Of a stretch of DNA of 32,715 nucleotides, positions 1 to 8,499 are shown in pieces. Position numbers and translations under genes: made by a program. Source of the stretch: Planctomycetota bacterium. GTDB taxonomy: Bacteria > Planctomycetota > Phycisphaerae > SM23-33 > FEN-1343. Each line of letters begins with the position of its first letter. Position 1 is the first letter of the stretch. The stretch lies in contig JAAYZK010000311.1 of NCBI GenBank assembly GCA_012514895.1, positions 1-32,715 on the forward strand, in the 5' to 3' direction. The notes below the pieces were generated by a model. That model did not search any database, was not told the DNA's origin, and was given only the letters and a program-made list of their open reading frames with translations.

Positions 1-283
1 CGTCGTCCTCCCAGGTGCGGCCCGAGGGCGAGAGCAGGACCAGGTAGGCGTCGAACGCGGTGCTGGTCATGATCGCGCAGAGGCGGTCGCCCTCGGCGAC
101 GTAGATCGAGTAGAGGTCGAAACGGGGGCCGTCGGCGATCTGCGGGTCGGTGTCGGACAGCGAGCCGCTGTAGACCGGCGCCGGCTGCTCCGGCGGCGGT
201 TCCTGGGACGCTCCACACCCGAAGACCAGCAGACCCGCCACCGCCGCGGCGATCGCCGGGCGCTTCCCCCAGGACCTCTTCAT
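1..283 (-). CDS. Lipoprotein with PPC-like domain (N-terminal part, cut by window edge)
   Basis: The first 94 residues of a minus-strand gene are visible; the rest lies beyond base 1. The protein begins with a positively charged start (MKRSWGKR), a hydrophobic stretch and a lipobox-like end (LVFGC, Cys23), so it is probably exported and lipid-anchored. A Pro-rich linker follows. The segment after it (YSGSLSDTDPQ, then FDLYSIYVAEGDRL, then FDAYLVLLSPSG and WEDD) has the spacing and residues of a bacterial pre-peptidase C-terminal (PPC) beta-sandwich domain. The ATG at 283 is preceded by a good ribosome-binding site (AGGGGGAG, about 6 nt away). The gene is divergent from addB with about 150 bp between the starts. 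The lipoprotein call is fairly safe; the PPC call rests on pattern only. The full length and any catalytic domain cannot be seen. Confidence 0.75.
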   Translation of the reverse strand, partial: MKRSWGKRPAIAAAVAGLLVFGCGASQEPPPEQPAPVYSGSLSDTDPQIADGPRFDLYSIYVAEGDRLCAIMTSTAFDAYLVLLSPSGRTWEDD

Positions 284-399
284 CGGCACTCCCCCTGTGA
301 GCCGGCCGGCCGCTGCCGCCGCTCCCAGCGGATCGTCGGCCCGATCGCCGGGCCACTTTACGGAGAATCCCCCCGCCGGGCCGATTGTTGCCTTGTTCC

Positions 400-428
400 T
401 TGAGTCCGCTCGACTTGGACGGCACAAT
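400..428 (+). promoter_or_regulatory. Candidate sigma70-type promoter of addB, leaderless geometry
   Basis: TTGAGT (400-405) and CACAAT (423-428) are separated by exactly 17 bp. The addB ATG at 435 starts 6 nt after the -10 box, which is about where transcription would begin, so the mRNA would have almost no 5' leader. In agreement, no Shine-Dalgarno sequence precedes that ATG. The promoter ahead of the gene at 28144 has the same arrangement. Confidence 0.5.
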
Positions 429-434
429 GGGTCC

Positions 435-3400
435 ATGGGCGGGAAGGAGCACAAGGAGATCCTGGAGTCGATCCGCGCCTGCGATCGGCCCGTGGTGGTG
501 TTGACCGGCGCAGCGCGCTCGGGCAAGACCGACGCGGCGATCGGGCTGTACGAGGCGTACCTGTCCGATCCGACGGCCCCGGCCTGCGGGCTGATCGTCC
601 CGAACTACCTGGCTGTGCACAGCTTGCGCCGGCGGTTGCTGGAGCGGGCTCCCGGCGGGGTGCTGGTGGCCCCGCTGGTGATGACCTTCGCGTCGCTGGC
701 CGAGCGGATCGCCCAGGCGGCGGGGCGTTCGCACCGCCGGATCTCCCCCACCGGCCGCCGGGCGGTCCTCGCCGGGATCATCGCCTCGCTGGCCGGGCGG
801 GGCGAGCTGAAGGTCCTGGCCGCCGTGGCCGACACGCCCGGGCTGGTCGCCGCGGTCGACCGGGGCATCGCCGAGCTCAAGCGGGCCGCGGTCGAGCCGG
901 ACGCCCTGGCCGAGGCGTTGCGGGGGACGAACGGGCGCCACGCCGATCTGCTGACCGTCTACCGCGCCTACCAGGCGTGGCTGCTCGCCCACGACCTCTA
1001 CGACGAAGAGGGCCGCATGTGGCGGGCCCGCGAGGACTTGGCCGCCATGGCCGCCGGACCGATCCCCGGCCTGCGGGCCGTGGCGGTCGACGGCTTCACC
1101 GACTTCACGCCGACGCAGTTGGGGATCCTGCGGGTCCTGGCCGGCCGCGTCGAGCGCGTCGTCATCACGCTGCCGTACGTCGACGAGCGTCGGCGGCGCA
1201 AGCTGTGGCGCTGGACCGAGCGCCAACTGGGGCGGATCCGCAACGCCTTCGGCGAACTGGCGGTACAGATGGAGCTGCCCGATCCCACCGACGGCCCGGC
1301 CGCCACGCTGCTGGAGTCGGTGTTCTCGACCGAGCCGCCCCGGGCCCCCTGGCCCGAGGGGCTCGCCTGCGTCGAGGCCGCCGACCCCGAAAGCGAGTGC
1401 CGCGCCATCGCCCGGTGGGTCAAGGCCCACCTGGCGGCGGGCGCGCGGCCGGACGAGCTGGCGGTGCTGGCCCGCGGGGGGCGGAGCATCGCGCCGGCGC
1501 TGCGGCGGGTGTTCCGCGAGGCGGGCCTGCCCGCCCCCGCCGCCGAGGGGGCCCTGCTGGAGACCGGGGCGGCCCGGGCCCTGATGGCGGTGGTGACGAT
1601 GGCCTGCGGGTTCGACAGCCCCGACGTGCTGAACGTGCTGACGTGCAGCTACGTCGACCCGGCGTGCCTCGGCCCGTTCGGCCCCGACACACTCGACGCG
1701 GCCCAACTGGCGATCCGTCTGGAAAACGTCCTGGGCGGACGGGACCGCTACGCCCCGGCCGCCGCGGGCCTCGCCGGGCGCCTCGCCCGCCGCGCGCCCG
1801 ACGACCCCTACGCCACGCCGCAGGAGACCTACCTGCGGGGCCTGGGGCCGGAGGTCCTCGCCGCCGCCGCGGACCTCTTCGAGGCCCTGTTCGCCCGGGT
1901 GGACGCCATCGCCGCGGGCGGGGCGCCGGCGGCAATGGCCGCCGCCTGCCGTGCGCTGGTGGGCACGCTGCTGCAGCCCGGGCGCGGCATCGAGGCCGAT
2001 GCGGACCTGGCCGAGGATCTGCGGGCGTGGTCGGCCCTGGCGGCGGTGCTGGACGACCTGGCGGCCGCCGAGGCGAGCGACGGAGGCGCGGGGCGGCCGA
2101 TGACGGCGCCCCTGCTGCGGCAGTGGCTGACGGCGGTGCTGGCCGAGACCGCGGCGCCGGCGGCGGCCTCGCCGGCGGCCGTCCGCGTCACCGACGTGCT
2201 GGACGGGCGGTCCCTCCGCGCCGCCCACGTGTGGATCGCGGCCGTCAACGAAGGCGTCTTCCCGGCCCCCGCCGGCGAGGGGGCTCTGATCGGCGAGGCC
2301 GACCGCCAGCGATGGATCCGCCAGCACCAGTTGCCGCTGGACTCCCGCGACGACCAGGCGGCCCGCGAGATGCTGCTGTTCTACCTCACCTGCGCCCGGG
2401 CCGATCGGACGCTGACGATCAGCTACCACAGCGCTGACGCCGACGGCGGCGCCGCGGCGGCCAGCGCCTTCGTCGACGCGCTGCTGGCGCCCGTCCCGCC
2501 CGCCGAGCGGGCCGTCGCCGCGCTGCCGCTGGCCGAGTTCGCCCCGCCGCCCGAGCGAATCCTCTCGTGGCGGGAGTTCCGCAACGCGGCCGCCGCCTGC
2601 GAGGGCGACGGGCAGGCCTGGCAGCCGGCGGTCGACCACGGACTGCTGGCGGCGCTGGCCCGCCCCCTGTGGGCGGCCTACCGGCGATGGGCCGCCCAGC
2701 CGCCCGACCGCTACGACGGCGTCCTGGACGACCCGGCGCTGCTGGCCGAGCTTGCGGCAACGGTGCCGGCGTGCTGCGTGCTGTCGGTGAGCCGCCTGAA
2801 CGATTACCTGGCGTGCCCGTGGGCGTATTTCGCCCAGCGGCACCTGCGCCTCGAGCCCCTGGCCAACCCGACCGACGACTGGATGCCCCGCAGCCGCGGG
2901 CAACTGGTCCACGCGATCCTGCAGCGGCTGACGGCGGCGCTGACGGCCGACGGCCCCGTGGCGGCCGCGTCGATGGCCGAGCCGCGGGTCCTCGAGATCC
3001 TCGACGAAGCCATCGCCGCCGAAGCCGCCCGCACTGACGGGTCCGTGCGCTGTCGCGGGTTGTGGGACAGCGAGCTGCGCCGCCTGCGGCGGGCCCTGGC
3101 CGACTACCTCGCCGACCAGGCCGCCAGGGCCCTGCCCGCCCAGCACATCCTGTCCCAGGAGTGGTCGTTCGGGATGGGCCTTCACGGCGCCCCGCCGATC
3201 GAGCTGGACGGTCCGGCGGGCGTCGTGCGCCTCCAGGGGCGGATCGACCGGGTCGACCGGATCGACAGCGGGGGGCAGCCCAAGGCGCTGGTCATCGACT
3301 ACAAGACCGGGGTCCTGCCGTCGGTCGCCGCCGACGTGCAGTTGCCCGTCTACATCCGCGCCGCCGAGCAGTTGGGCGACCTGCCGGTCGCCGGGGGGGC

Positions 3401-3680
3401 CTTTCACGGCATCGGCGGCAAGGCGCCGCAGCAGCGGTACCTGGCCGAGGTGAGCCTCTCGCGCGGGAAGGTCGCCGTCGACGACCGGTACGCCGAGCGC
3501 CTCGCCGCGGCCGAGGCGAACGTTCACGCGGCCGTGGCGGGCATCGCCGCCGGCCGGTTCGGCCTGGCCGCCGGGGGCGGGGCGTGCACGACGACGCACT
3601 GCCCCTTCCGGCGGGTCTGCGGGCACAACGATGTCCGCCTCGAACGCAAGGTCGTCGCCAGGGAGGACGCCGATGGCTGA
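435..3680 (+). CDS. addB: AddB-type helicase-nuclease subunit (PD-(D/E)xK nuclease)
   Basis: The 1081-residue product resembles AddB (RexB), the subunit that with AddA forms a RecBCD-like enzyme resecting double-strand DNA ends for RecA-dependent repair. It has an intact Walker A (GAARSGKT, residues 25-32), but the DExx-box position reads VDGFTDF, so the motor is probably degenerate, as is known for AddB. The C-terminal nuclease has VIDYKTG near 953-959 followed by QLPVYI. Cys794, Cys1051, Cys1056 and Cys1062 look like the iron-sulfur staple of AddB nucleases, although the middle spacing is Cx4C rather than Cx2C. I chose the ATG at 435 over a GTG at 297 because the extra 46 residues are low-complexity and the promoter lies between the two starts. 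The 3' end overlaps addA by 8 nt (ATGGCTGA), implying coupled translation. Confidence 0.85.
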   Translation: MGGKEHKEILESIRACDRPVVVLTGAARSGKTDAAIGLYEAYLSDPTAPACGLIVPNYLAVHSLRRRLLERAPGGVLVAPLVMTFASLAERIAQAAGRSHRRISPTGRRAVLAGIIASLAGRGELKVLAAVADTPGLVAAVDRGIAELKRAAVEPDALAEALRGTNGRHADLLTVYRAYQAWLLAHDLYDEEGRMWRAREDLAAMAAGPIPGLRAVAVDGFTDFTPTQLGILRVLAGRVERVVITLPYVDERRRRKLWRWTERQLGRIRNAFGELAVQMELPDPTDGPAATLLESVFSTEPPRAPWPEGLACVEAADPESECRAIARWVKAHLAAGARPDELAVLARGGRSIAPALRRVFREAGLPAPAAEGALLETGAARALMAVVTMACGFDSPDVLNVLTCSYVDPACLGPFGPDTLDAAQLAIRLENVLGGRDRYAPAAAGLAGRLARRAPDDPYATPQETYLRGLGPEVLAAAADLFEALFARVDAIAAGGAPAAMAAACRALVGTLLQPGRGIEADADLAEDLRAWSALAAVLDDLAAAEASDGGAGRPMTAPLLRQWLTAVLAETAAPAAASPAAVRVTDVLDGRSLRAAHVWIAAVNEGVFPAPAGEGALIGEADRQRWIRQHQLPLDSRDDQAAREMLLFYLTCARADRTLTISYHSADADGGAAAASAFVDALLAPVPPAERAVAALPLAEFAPPPERILSWREFRNAAAACEGDGQAWQPAVDHGLLAALARPLWAAYRRWAAQPPDRYDGVLDDPALLAELAATVPACCVLSVSRLNDYLACPWAYFAQRHLRLEPLANPTDDWMPRSRGQLVHAILQRLTAALTADGPVAAASMAEPRVLEILDEAIAAEAARTDGSVRCRGLWDSELRRLRRALADYLADQAARALPAQHILSQEWSFGMGLHGAPPIELDGPAGVVRLQGRIDRVDRIDSGGQPKALVIDYKTGVLPSVAADVQLPVYIRAAEQLGDLPVAGGAFHGIGGKAPQQRYLAEVSLSRGKVAVDDRYAERLAAAEANVHAAVAGIAAGRFGLAAGGGACTTTHCPFRRVCGHNDVRLERKVVAREDADG

Positions 3681-6600
3681 CGGCCTCAAGCTGACGGACG
3701 CCCAGCGGGCGGGCATCGAGCGGACCGACCTGAGCATGGCCCTGACCAGCGGGGCCGGGTGCGGCAAGACGTTCGTCCTGTCCCGCCGCTACGTCAAGAT
3801 TCTCCACGACGACGGGCGGCCCGACGCCCCGACGCGGGTCGTCGCCGTGACGTTCACCGAGAAGGCCGCCCTGGAGATGCGCCAGCGCGTCGCGGCGGTG
3901 CTGACGGCGCAACTGCGGGAGACGGCCGATCCGGACCGGCGCGCCCTGCTGGCCGAGTGGCTCAGCCGCATCCCCGAGGCGCGGATCTCGACGATCCACG
4001 GGTTCTGCTCGTCGCTGCTGCGGGCGCACGCGGTGGAGATGGCCCTGGACCCGTCGTTCGGCGTGCTGGCCGACGAGTTCCGCTATCGCTCGATGCTCCG
4101 CCGCGCCGTCGACGACGCCCTGCGCGGCGCCCTGGCCGAGCCGTCCGCGGCGCACGTGGAGCTGGCCGACGCGTTCGTCTACGGCCGGCTCGTCGAGATG
4201 CTCACCGCCGCCGTCGAGGAGCGGTGGCGGTGGTCGCGCGACGACTACGCCGAGGCGTCGGCGATCCTGGAACGATGGGAGAAGCAGGCCGCCGTCGCCA
4301 TGGACGCCCGCTGGGACGCCTTCGCCACCGAGGAGCTTCGCCGGCAGGTGGAGGCCCTGAGGGCGGCGGTCTGCGACGATCCGACCGACAAACTGGCGGC
4401 GCAGATCGCCGAGCAGGCGCCGATCCTGCTGGAGCTGCTCGACCGCCCGGCCAGCCGCACGGCGGCGACGCTGGGCCGCCTGGAGAAGCCCGGGTCCAGG
4501 GGCTCGGCCAAGGCCTGGGGCGGCAAAGAGACGATGCTGGCCGTCCGGCGGCAGTTCGCTGATCTGATCGGCCGGTTCCAGGCCATGGAGCGCTACACCG
4601 GGAGGCTGAACGACGCCGACCGCCTGGCCGCCCGCTGCCTGGTGACGCTGACGGAGATGGCCGCCGACGCCATCGCCCGCTTCGATCGGGCGAAGCGCGA
4701 GGCGGGGCGGCTGGATTACGTCGATCTGCTCGTCAAGGCGCGCGACCTGCTGGCGACGCGCCCGCACGTGCGCCGGCGCGTGGCCGAGGGGATCCGCCAC
4801 CTGCTGATCGACGAGTTCCAGGACACCGACGCGCTGCAGAGCCGCCTTCTGATGCTGGCGGTCGACGCCGTCGAGGCGACCCCGCCGCCGGGGCGGGTGT
4901 TCTTCGTCGGCGACGCCAAGCAGAGCATCTACCGCTTCCGCGGCGCGGACGTGGAGGTCTTCGCCGCCCTGCGCGACGCCGTGGGCAGCGAAGGCCGCTA
5001 CAGCCTGGATCTGAACTTCCGCACGCACGCGGCGGGGGTGCGGCTGGTGAACCGGCTGTTCGAGCCGCTCATGGGCGAGGCGTACGAGCCGCTGGTCGCC
5101 CACCGCAGCGCCTGCCCGCCGGGTGCGGCGGCCGAGTTCGTGCTGGTCGAGGCCGGCGACACCAACGCCGAGCGCACCGAGGCGATGGCCCGGGGCGTCG
5201 CCGGGTGCATCGCCGGCATGCTGCGCGACGGCCGCCGGCGGGTCTGGGACGACAGCGCCGCCGACTGGCGGCCCGCCCGCCCCGGCGACATCGCCATCCT
5301 CATGCCCCGCCTGCAGAACACCGCCCCCTACGAGCGGGCCCTGCGCGACGCCGGCGTCGACTATTACATCGTCGCCGGCACCGGCCTGTTCCGCCAGAGC
5401 GAGGTCTACGACCTGTGCAACGCCCTCCGCGCCATCGACAACCCGCTGGACGACGTGGCGGTCCTGGGCTTCCTGCGCGGCGGGATGGTCGGCCTGGACG
5501 ACAACGTCCTGGCCCACGTCGCGGCGGCCGCGACGCCGCCCTACCGGGCGAGGCTCGACGATCCGGCCCTGCTGGAACGGCTGGGGCAGGGCGATCGCGA
5601 CGCGCTGCGGGCGGCGCACCGGGTGCTGACGCGCCTGGCCGCCGAGAAGGACACGTGCGGGCTGGACGCGCTCATCGAGCGCCTGCTGGAGGCGACCGGC
5701 TACGAGGCGGTCCTGCTGGCCCAGCCGAACGGGCGGCGGCGGTGCGGAAACATCCACCGTGTGCTGGCCCACGCCCGCAGCGCCCAGGCCGGCGGGGCGA
5801 CCTTGGCGGCGTTCGTCGACTTCCTCTCGGCGCTGACCATCGAGGAGATCCGCGCCGAACAGGCCGCCACCGAGGCCGAGGCCGGCGACGTCGTGCGGCT
5901 CATGACGGTGCACAAGGCCAAGGGGCTGCAGTTCCCCGTCGTCGTCCTGCCGGACCTGAACTTCGTCCCCAAGGCCGCCCCGGCGGTGCTGAACGTGCGC
6001 GGGGCGTGGGGGATGACGCTGCGGGCGGCCGGGGAGTCGGACGACGCGGCGATCGAGTCGAAGGCCTGGCAACTGGCCGGGGATCTCGAACGCGACAGGG
6101 AGCGTGCCGAGGACATCCGCCAGCTCTACGTCGCCGTGACCCGCCACCAGGATCACATCGTGTTCGTCGGCGCCTGCGAGATGACCGACGGCGGCCTGGG
6201 CTGCAGGCACAGCGCCCTGAACCACCTGGACACGGCGCTGAATCTCTCCGACGCCCTGCCCGACGGGCAGATCGACCTGGGCGAGGGCCACGCGGCGTCG
6301 GTGCGCCGGATCGAGCCGCCCCGGCTGGCCGCCGCGGCGAGCCGCTCGCGCCTGGAGGCGCTGCTGGCCAGGACGACCGGCCCGGACGCCCTGGCCGCCG
6401 CCCTGACGCCGCGGCAGGTGCGGCCGGTCGGCCAGAGCTTCGTCCACCTGGCGGCGACGCCCGTCAAAACGGTCGAGCGGCTGGCCGTGACGAGCCTGGT
6501 CGAGCTGGACCACTGCCCCCGGGCGTTCCGCTGGCACCACGAACTCCGCGCCCCGGCGCACCTGCCGAGCGGCGCGCCGGGCGGCGAGGACGGCCCGGGC

Positions 6601-7281
6601 GGCGGGGACGGGCGCCTCGACGCCGCCACGGCCGGGACGGTCTTCCACCGGTGCATGGAGCTGCTCGACGTGAACGACCCCCAGACGCCCGAGGCCCTGG
6701 TCGCCAGGGCGCTGGCCGACGAGGGCGTCACCGCCGACGCCGGGCCGCTGGCCGCGACGCTGGGGTCCATGCTGGCGGCGCTTCGGGGCCACGACCTGTG
6801 GGCGACGCTGGCGGGCGCGCGGCGGCGGCTGGCGGAACTGCCGTTCGTGACGCGGATCGGGCCGGTGGAGGTCGAGGGGATCATCGACCTGCTGGTGGAG
6901 ACGGCCGACGGGCGGTGGTGCGTGATCGACTACAAGAGCGACCGGGTCACCGCCGCCACGGCCGCCCGGCGCGCGGGGCACTACGGCCTGCAGATGGCCG
7001 TCTACGCCTCGGCCGCCGCACGGCGCCTGGGGCTCGCCGACGGTAAGGTCTCGGCGGCGCTGTACTTCCTCCGCCCCGCCCTCGCCTGCCCCGTCGACGT
7101 CGCGGCGATGAACGCCGCCGAGGTCGAACGGCGGGTGACCCACCTGGCCGATCGCCTGGCCGCCTGCCGTGCCGAAGACCGCTGGCCCGGCCGCGAGGAC
7201 GGCGACTGCGCATCCTGTCGCTTCGTGCGGCTCTGTCACCGCAAATCGGTAGTTTCGGATCCGCCGGCGCGGTATAGTTGA
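3673..7281 (+). CDS. addA: AddA-type UvrD-family helicase-nuclease subunit
   Basis: The 1202-residue protein has a complete superfamily 1 helicase core. Walker A is SGAGCGKT (26-33), motif II is LLIDEFQDTD with Asp380-Glu381, and GDAKQSIYRFRGAD, LNFRTH, MTVHKAKGLQFPVVV and LYVAVTR follow. The C-terminal PD-(D/E)xK nuclease has EVEGIIDLL, then VIDYKSD (Asp1086, Lys1088) and YGLQMAVYA. This is the ATP-driven motor subunit of an AddAB complex. Cys948 plus Cys1179-x2-Cys1182-x5-Cys1188 form a textbook iron-staple pattern, which is unexpected in AddA because the cluster of Bacillus AddAB is in AddB. The start at 3673 has an excellent ribosome-binding site (AGGGAGG, 6 nt upstream) and overlaps the end of addB by 8 nt. 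A general UvrD-helicase/nuclease label would also fit, but the pairing with addB supports AddA. Confidence 0.9.
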   Translation: MADGLKLTDAQRAGIERTDLSMALTSGAGCGKTFVLSRRYVKILHDDGRPDAPTRVVAVTFTEKAALEMRQRVAAVLTAQLRETADPDRRALLAEWLSRIPEARISTIHGFCSSLLRAHAVEMALDPSFGVLADEFRYRSMLRRAVDDALRGALAEPSAAHVELADAFVYGRLVEMLTAAVEERWRWSRDDYAEASAILERWEKQAAVAMDARWDAFATEELRRQVEALRAAVCDDPTDKLAAQIAEQAPILLELLDRPASRTAATLGRLEKPGSRGSAKAWGGKETMLAVRRQFADLIGRFQAMERYTGRLNDADRLAARCLVTLTEMAADAIARFDRAKREAGRLDYVDLLVKARDLLATRPHVRRRVAEGIRHLLIDEFQDTDALQSRLLMLAVDAVEATPPPGRVFFVGDAKQSIYRFRGADVEVFAALRDAVGSEGRYSLDLNFRTHAAGVRLVNRLFEPLMGEAYEPLVAHRSACPPGAAAEFVLVEAGDTNAERTEAMARGVAGCIAGMLRDGRRRVWDDSAADWRPARPGDIAILMPRLQNTAPYERALRDAGVDYYIVAGTGLFRQSEVYDLCNALRAIDNPLDDVAVLGFLRGGMVGLDDNVLAHVAAAATPPYRARLDDPALLERLGQGDRDALRAAHRVLTRLAAEKDTCGLDALIERLLEATGYEAVLLAQPNGRRRCGNIHRVLAHARSAQAGGATLAAFVDFLSALTIEEIRAEQAATEAEAGDVVRLMTVHKAKGLQFPVVVLPDLNFVPKAAPAVLNVRGAWGMTLRAAGESDDAAIESKAWQLAGDLERDRERAEDIRQLYVAVTRHQDHIVFVGACEMTDGGLGCRHSALNHLDTALNLSDALPDGQIDLGEGHAASVRRIEPPRLAAAASRSRLEALLARTTGPDALAAALTPRQVRPVGQSFVHLAATPVKTVERLAVTSLVELDHCPRAFRWHHELRAPAHLPSGAPGGEDGPGGGDGRLDAATAGTVFHRCMELLDVNDPQTPEALVARALADEGVTADAGPLAATLGSMLAALRGHDLWATLAGARRRLAELPFVTRIGPVEVEGIIDLLVETADGRWCVIDYKSDRVTAATAARRAGHYGLQMAVYASAAARRLGLADGKVSAALYFLRPALACPVDVAAMNAAEVERRVTHLADRLAACRAEDRWPGREDGDCASCRFVRLCHRKSVVSDPPARYS

Positions 7282-7345
7282 CGCCACATCATACTCGGCG
7301 GATCGGTTCTTATCCCCGACCGCCCCTGGCACTGGGAGAGCCGCC

Positions 7346-8452
7346 ATGACATTATGGTTCCTGAGGATCGTGTTCCTCTGCGTGGTGATCGCGTCGACCT
7401 ACTTCATCGCGCTGAACCCCAACATCGGCAACCAGACCGGCGCGGGGATGCGCCTGACGGTGTTCATGGTGTCGCCGCTGATCATGGGCGCGGCACTGGT
7501 GGCCATCGACGTCGTCTGGCGGCGCAAGAACCTGCACGCGATCGGCGGGCTGTTCTTCGGCGTGCTGGCCGGCGTGGCCATCGGGTACGTCCTGGGGCTG
7601 ACGGCCCAGTTCCTGATGGACCTGTTCGGCGTGCCCCAGGAGGTGGAGCTGTTCGGCGAGTACAGGGAGAACCCCCTGCCGGCCATGGTCCGCGGCCTGA
7701 TCATGCTGGGCAGCATCTACCTCTGCGCCAGCCTGGTCATCCAGACGAAGGATGATTTCCGTTTCATCGTCCCCTACATCGAGTTCGCCAAGGAGATCCG
7801 GGGCACGCGGCCGATGCTGCTGGACACCTCCGTCATCATCGACGGGCGGATCGCCGACGTGATGGGCACCCGCGTGGTCGACGCCCCGCTGATCATCCCG
7901 CGGTTCGTCCTGGCCGAACTGCACACCATCTCCGACTCGAACGACTCCTTGAAGCGCAACCGCGGACGGCGGGGGCTGGACGTGCTGCGGAGCCTCCAGA
8001 ACAACCGGCAGGTCGAACTGACGATCGTCGACTTCCGCATCCGGGCGGTCGAGCAGGCCGACGGGGTCGACAACAAGCTGGTGGAACTGGCGGCCCACCT
8101 GGGGGCGAAGGTGATGACCACCGACTACAACCTCAACAAAGTGGCCCAGTTGCGCGGCGTGAACGTGGTGAACCTCAACGACCTGGCCAACGCGCTGAAA
8201 CCCGTGGTGCTGCCGGGCGAGCAGTTGAACGTCAAGATCATCAAGCCCGGCGAAGAGGCGGGCCAGGGCGTCGGCTACCTCGACGACGGGACGATGGTCG
8301 TCGTCGAGCACGGGCGCGACCACATCGGCGAGGAGGTCCAGATCAGCATCACCAGCACGCTGCAGACGTCGGCGGGCAAGATGATCTTCGGCCGTCTGCC
8401 CGGCGCGCCGGCCCGGACCCCGCCCCGCCGGTCCCAGCCGAGCCAGTCGTAA
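7346..8452 (+). CDS. Membrane-anchored PIN/TRAM domain protein, YacL-like
   Basis: The 368-residue protein has four predicted membrane helices (about 4-22, 38-57, 67-90 and 115-132). A PIN-type nuclease fold follows at about 155-275, and a C-terminal TRAM-like beta domain at about 285-350 (VGYLDDGTMVVVEHG, GEEVQISITSTLQTSAG). PIN acidic residues are visible: Asp160 in LLDTSVIIDGR, Asp166, a Glu in VLAELHT, DNKLVELA and TTDYN. PIN domains are metal-dependent RNases, and TRAM domains bind RNA, so this is a candidate membrane-tethered RNase; its substrate is unknown. Bacillus YacL has the same architecture and also sits directly before ispD, as here. A ribosome-binding site (GGGAGAG) lies about 5 nt before the ATG. 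A TATAGT at 7273-7278, inside the end of addA, could serve as a -10 box, but no convincing -35 goes with it. Confidence 0.9.
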   Translation: MTLWFLRIVFLCVVIASTYFIALNPNIGNQTGAGMRLTVFMVSPLIMGAALVAIDVVWRRKNLHAIGGLFFGVLAGVAIGYVLGLTAQFLMDLFGVPQEVELFGEYRENPLPAMVRGLIMLGSIYLCASLVIQTKDDFRFIVPYIEFAKEIRGTRPMLLDTSVIIDGRIADVMGTRVVDAPLIIPRFVLAELHTISDSNDSLKRNRGRRGLDVLRSLQNNRQVELTIVDFRIRAVEQADGVDNKLVELAAHLGAKVMTTDYNLNKVAQLRGVNVVNLNDLANALKPVVLPGEQLNVKIIKPGEEAGQGVGYLDDGTMVVVEHGRDHIGEEVQISITSTLQTSAGKMIFGRLPGAPARTPPRRSQPSQS

Positions 8453-8499
8453 ACGGCTTCCCTGCTTTCGTGCTTGGTGTCTGTAAGGATGTGTGCGAG

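Noticed and set aside
297-434. Extended addB N-terminus from the GTG at 297
   Set aside because: The extra residues are low-complexity, lack family similarity and would place the likely promoter inside the gene.
3292-7347. 1351-codon open frame on the minus strand opposite addA
   Set aside because: It is the mirror of a GC-rich gene with strong third-position GC bias; its composition (Arg, Gly, Pro, His, Gln, Val) is that of a shadow frame, while addA has complete helicase and nuclease motifs.
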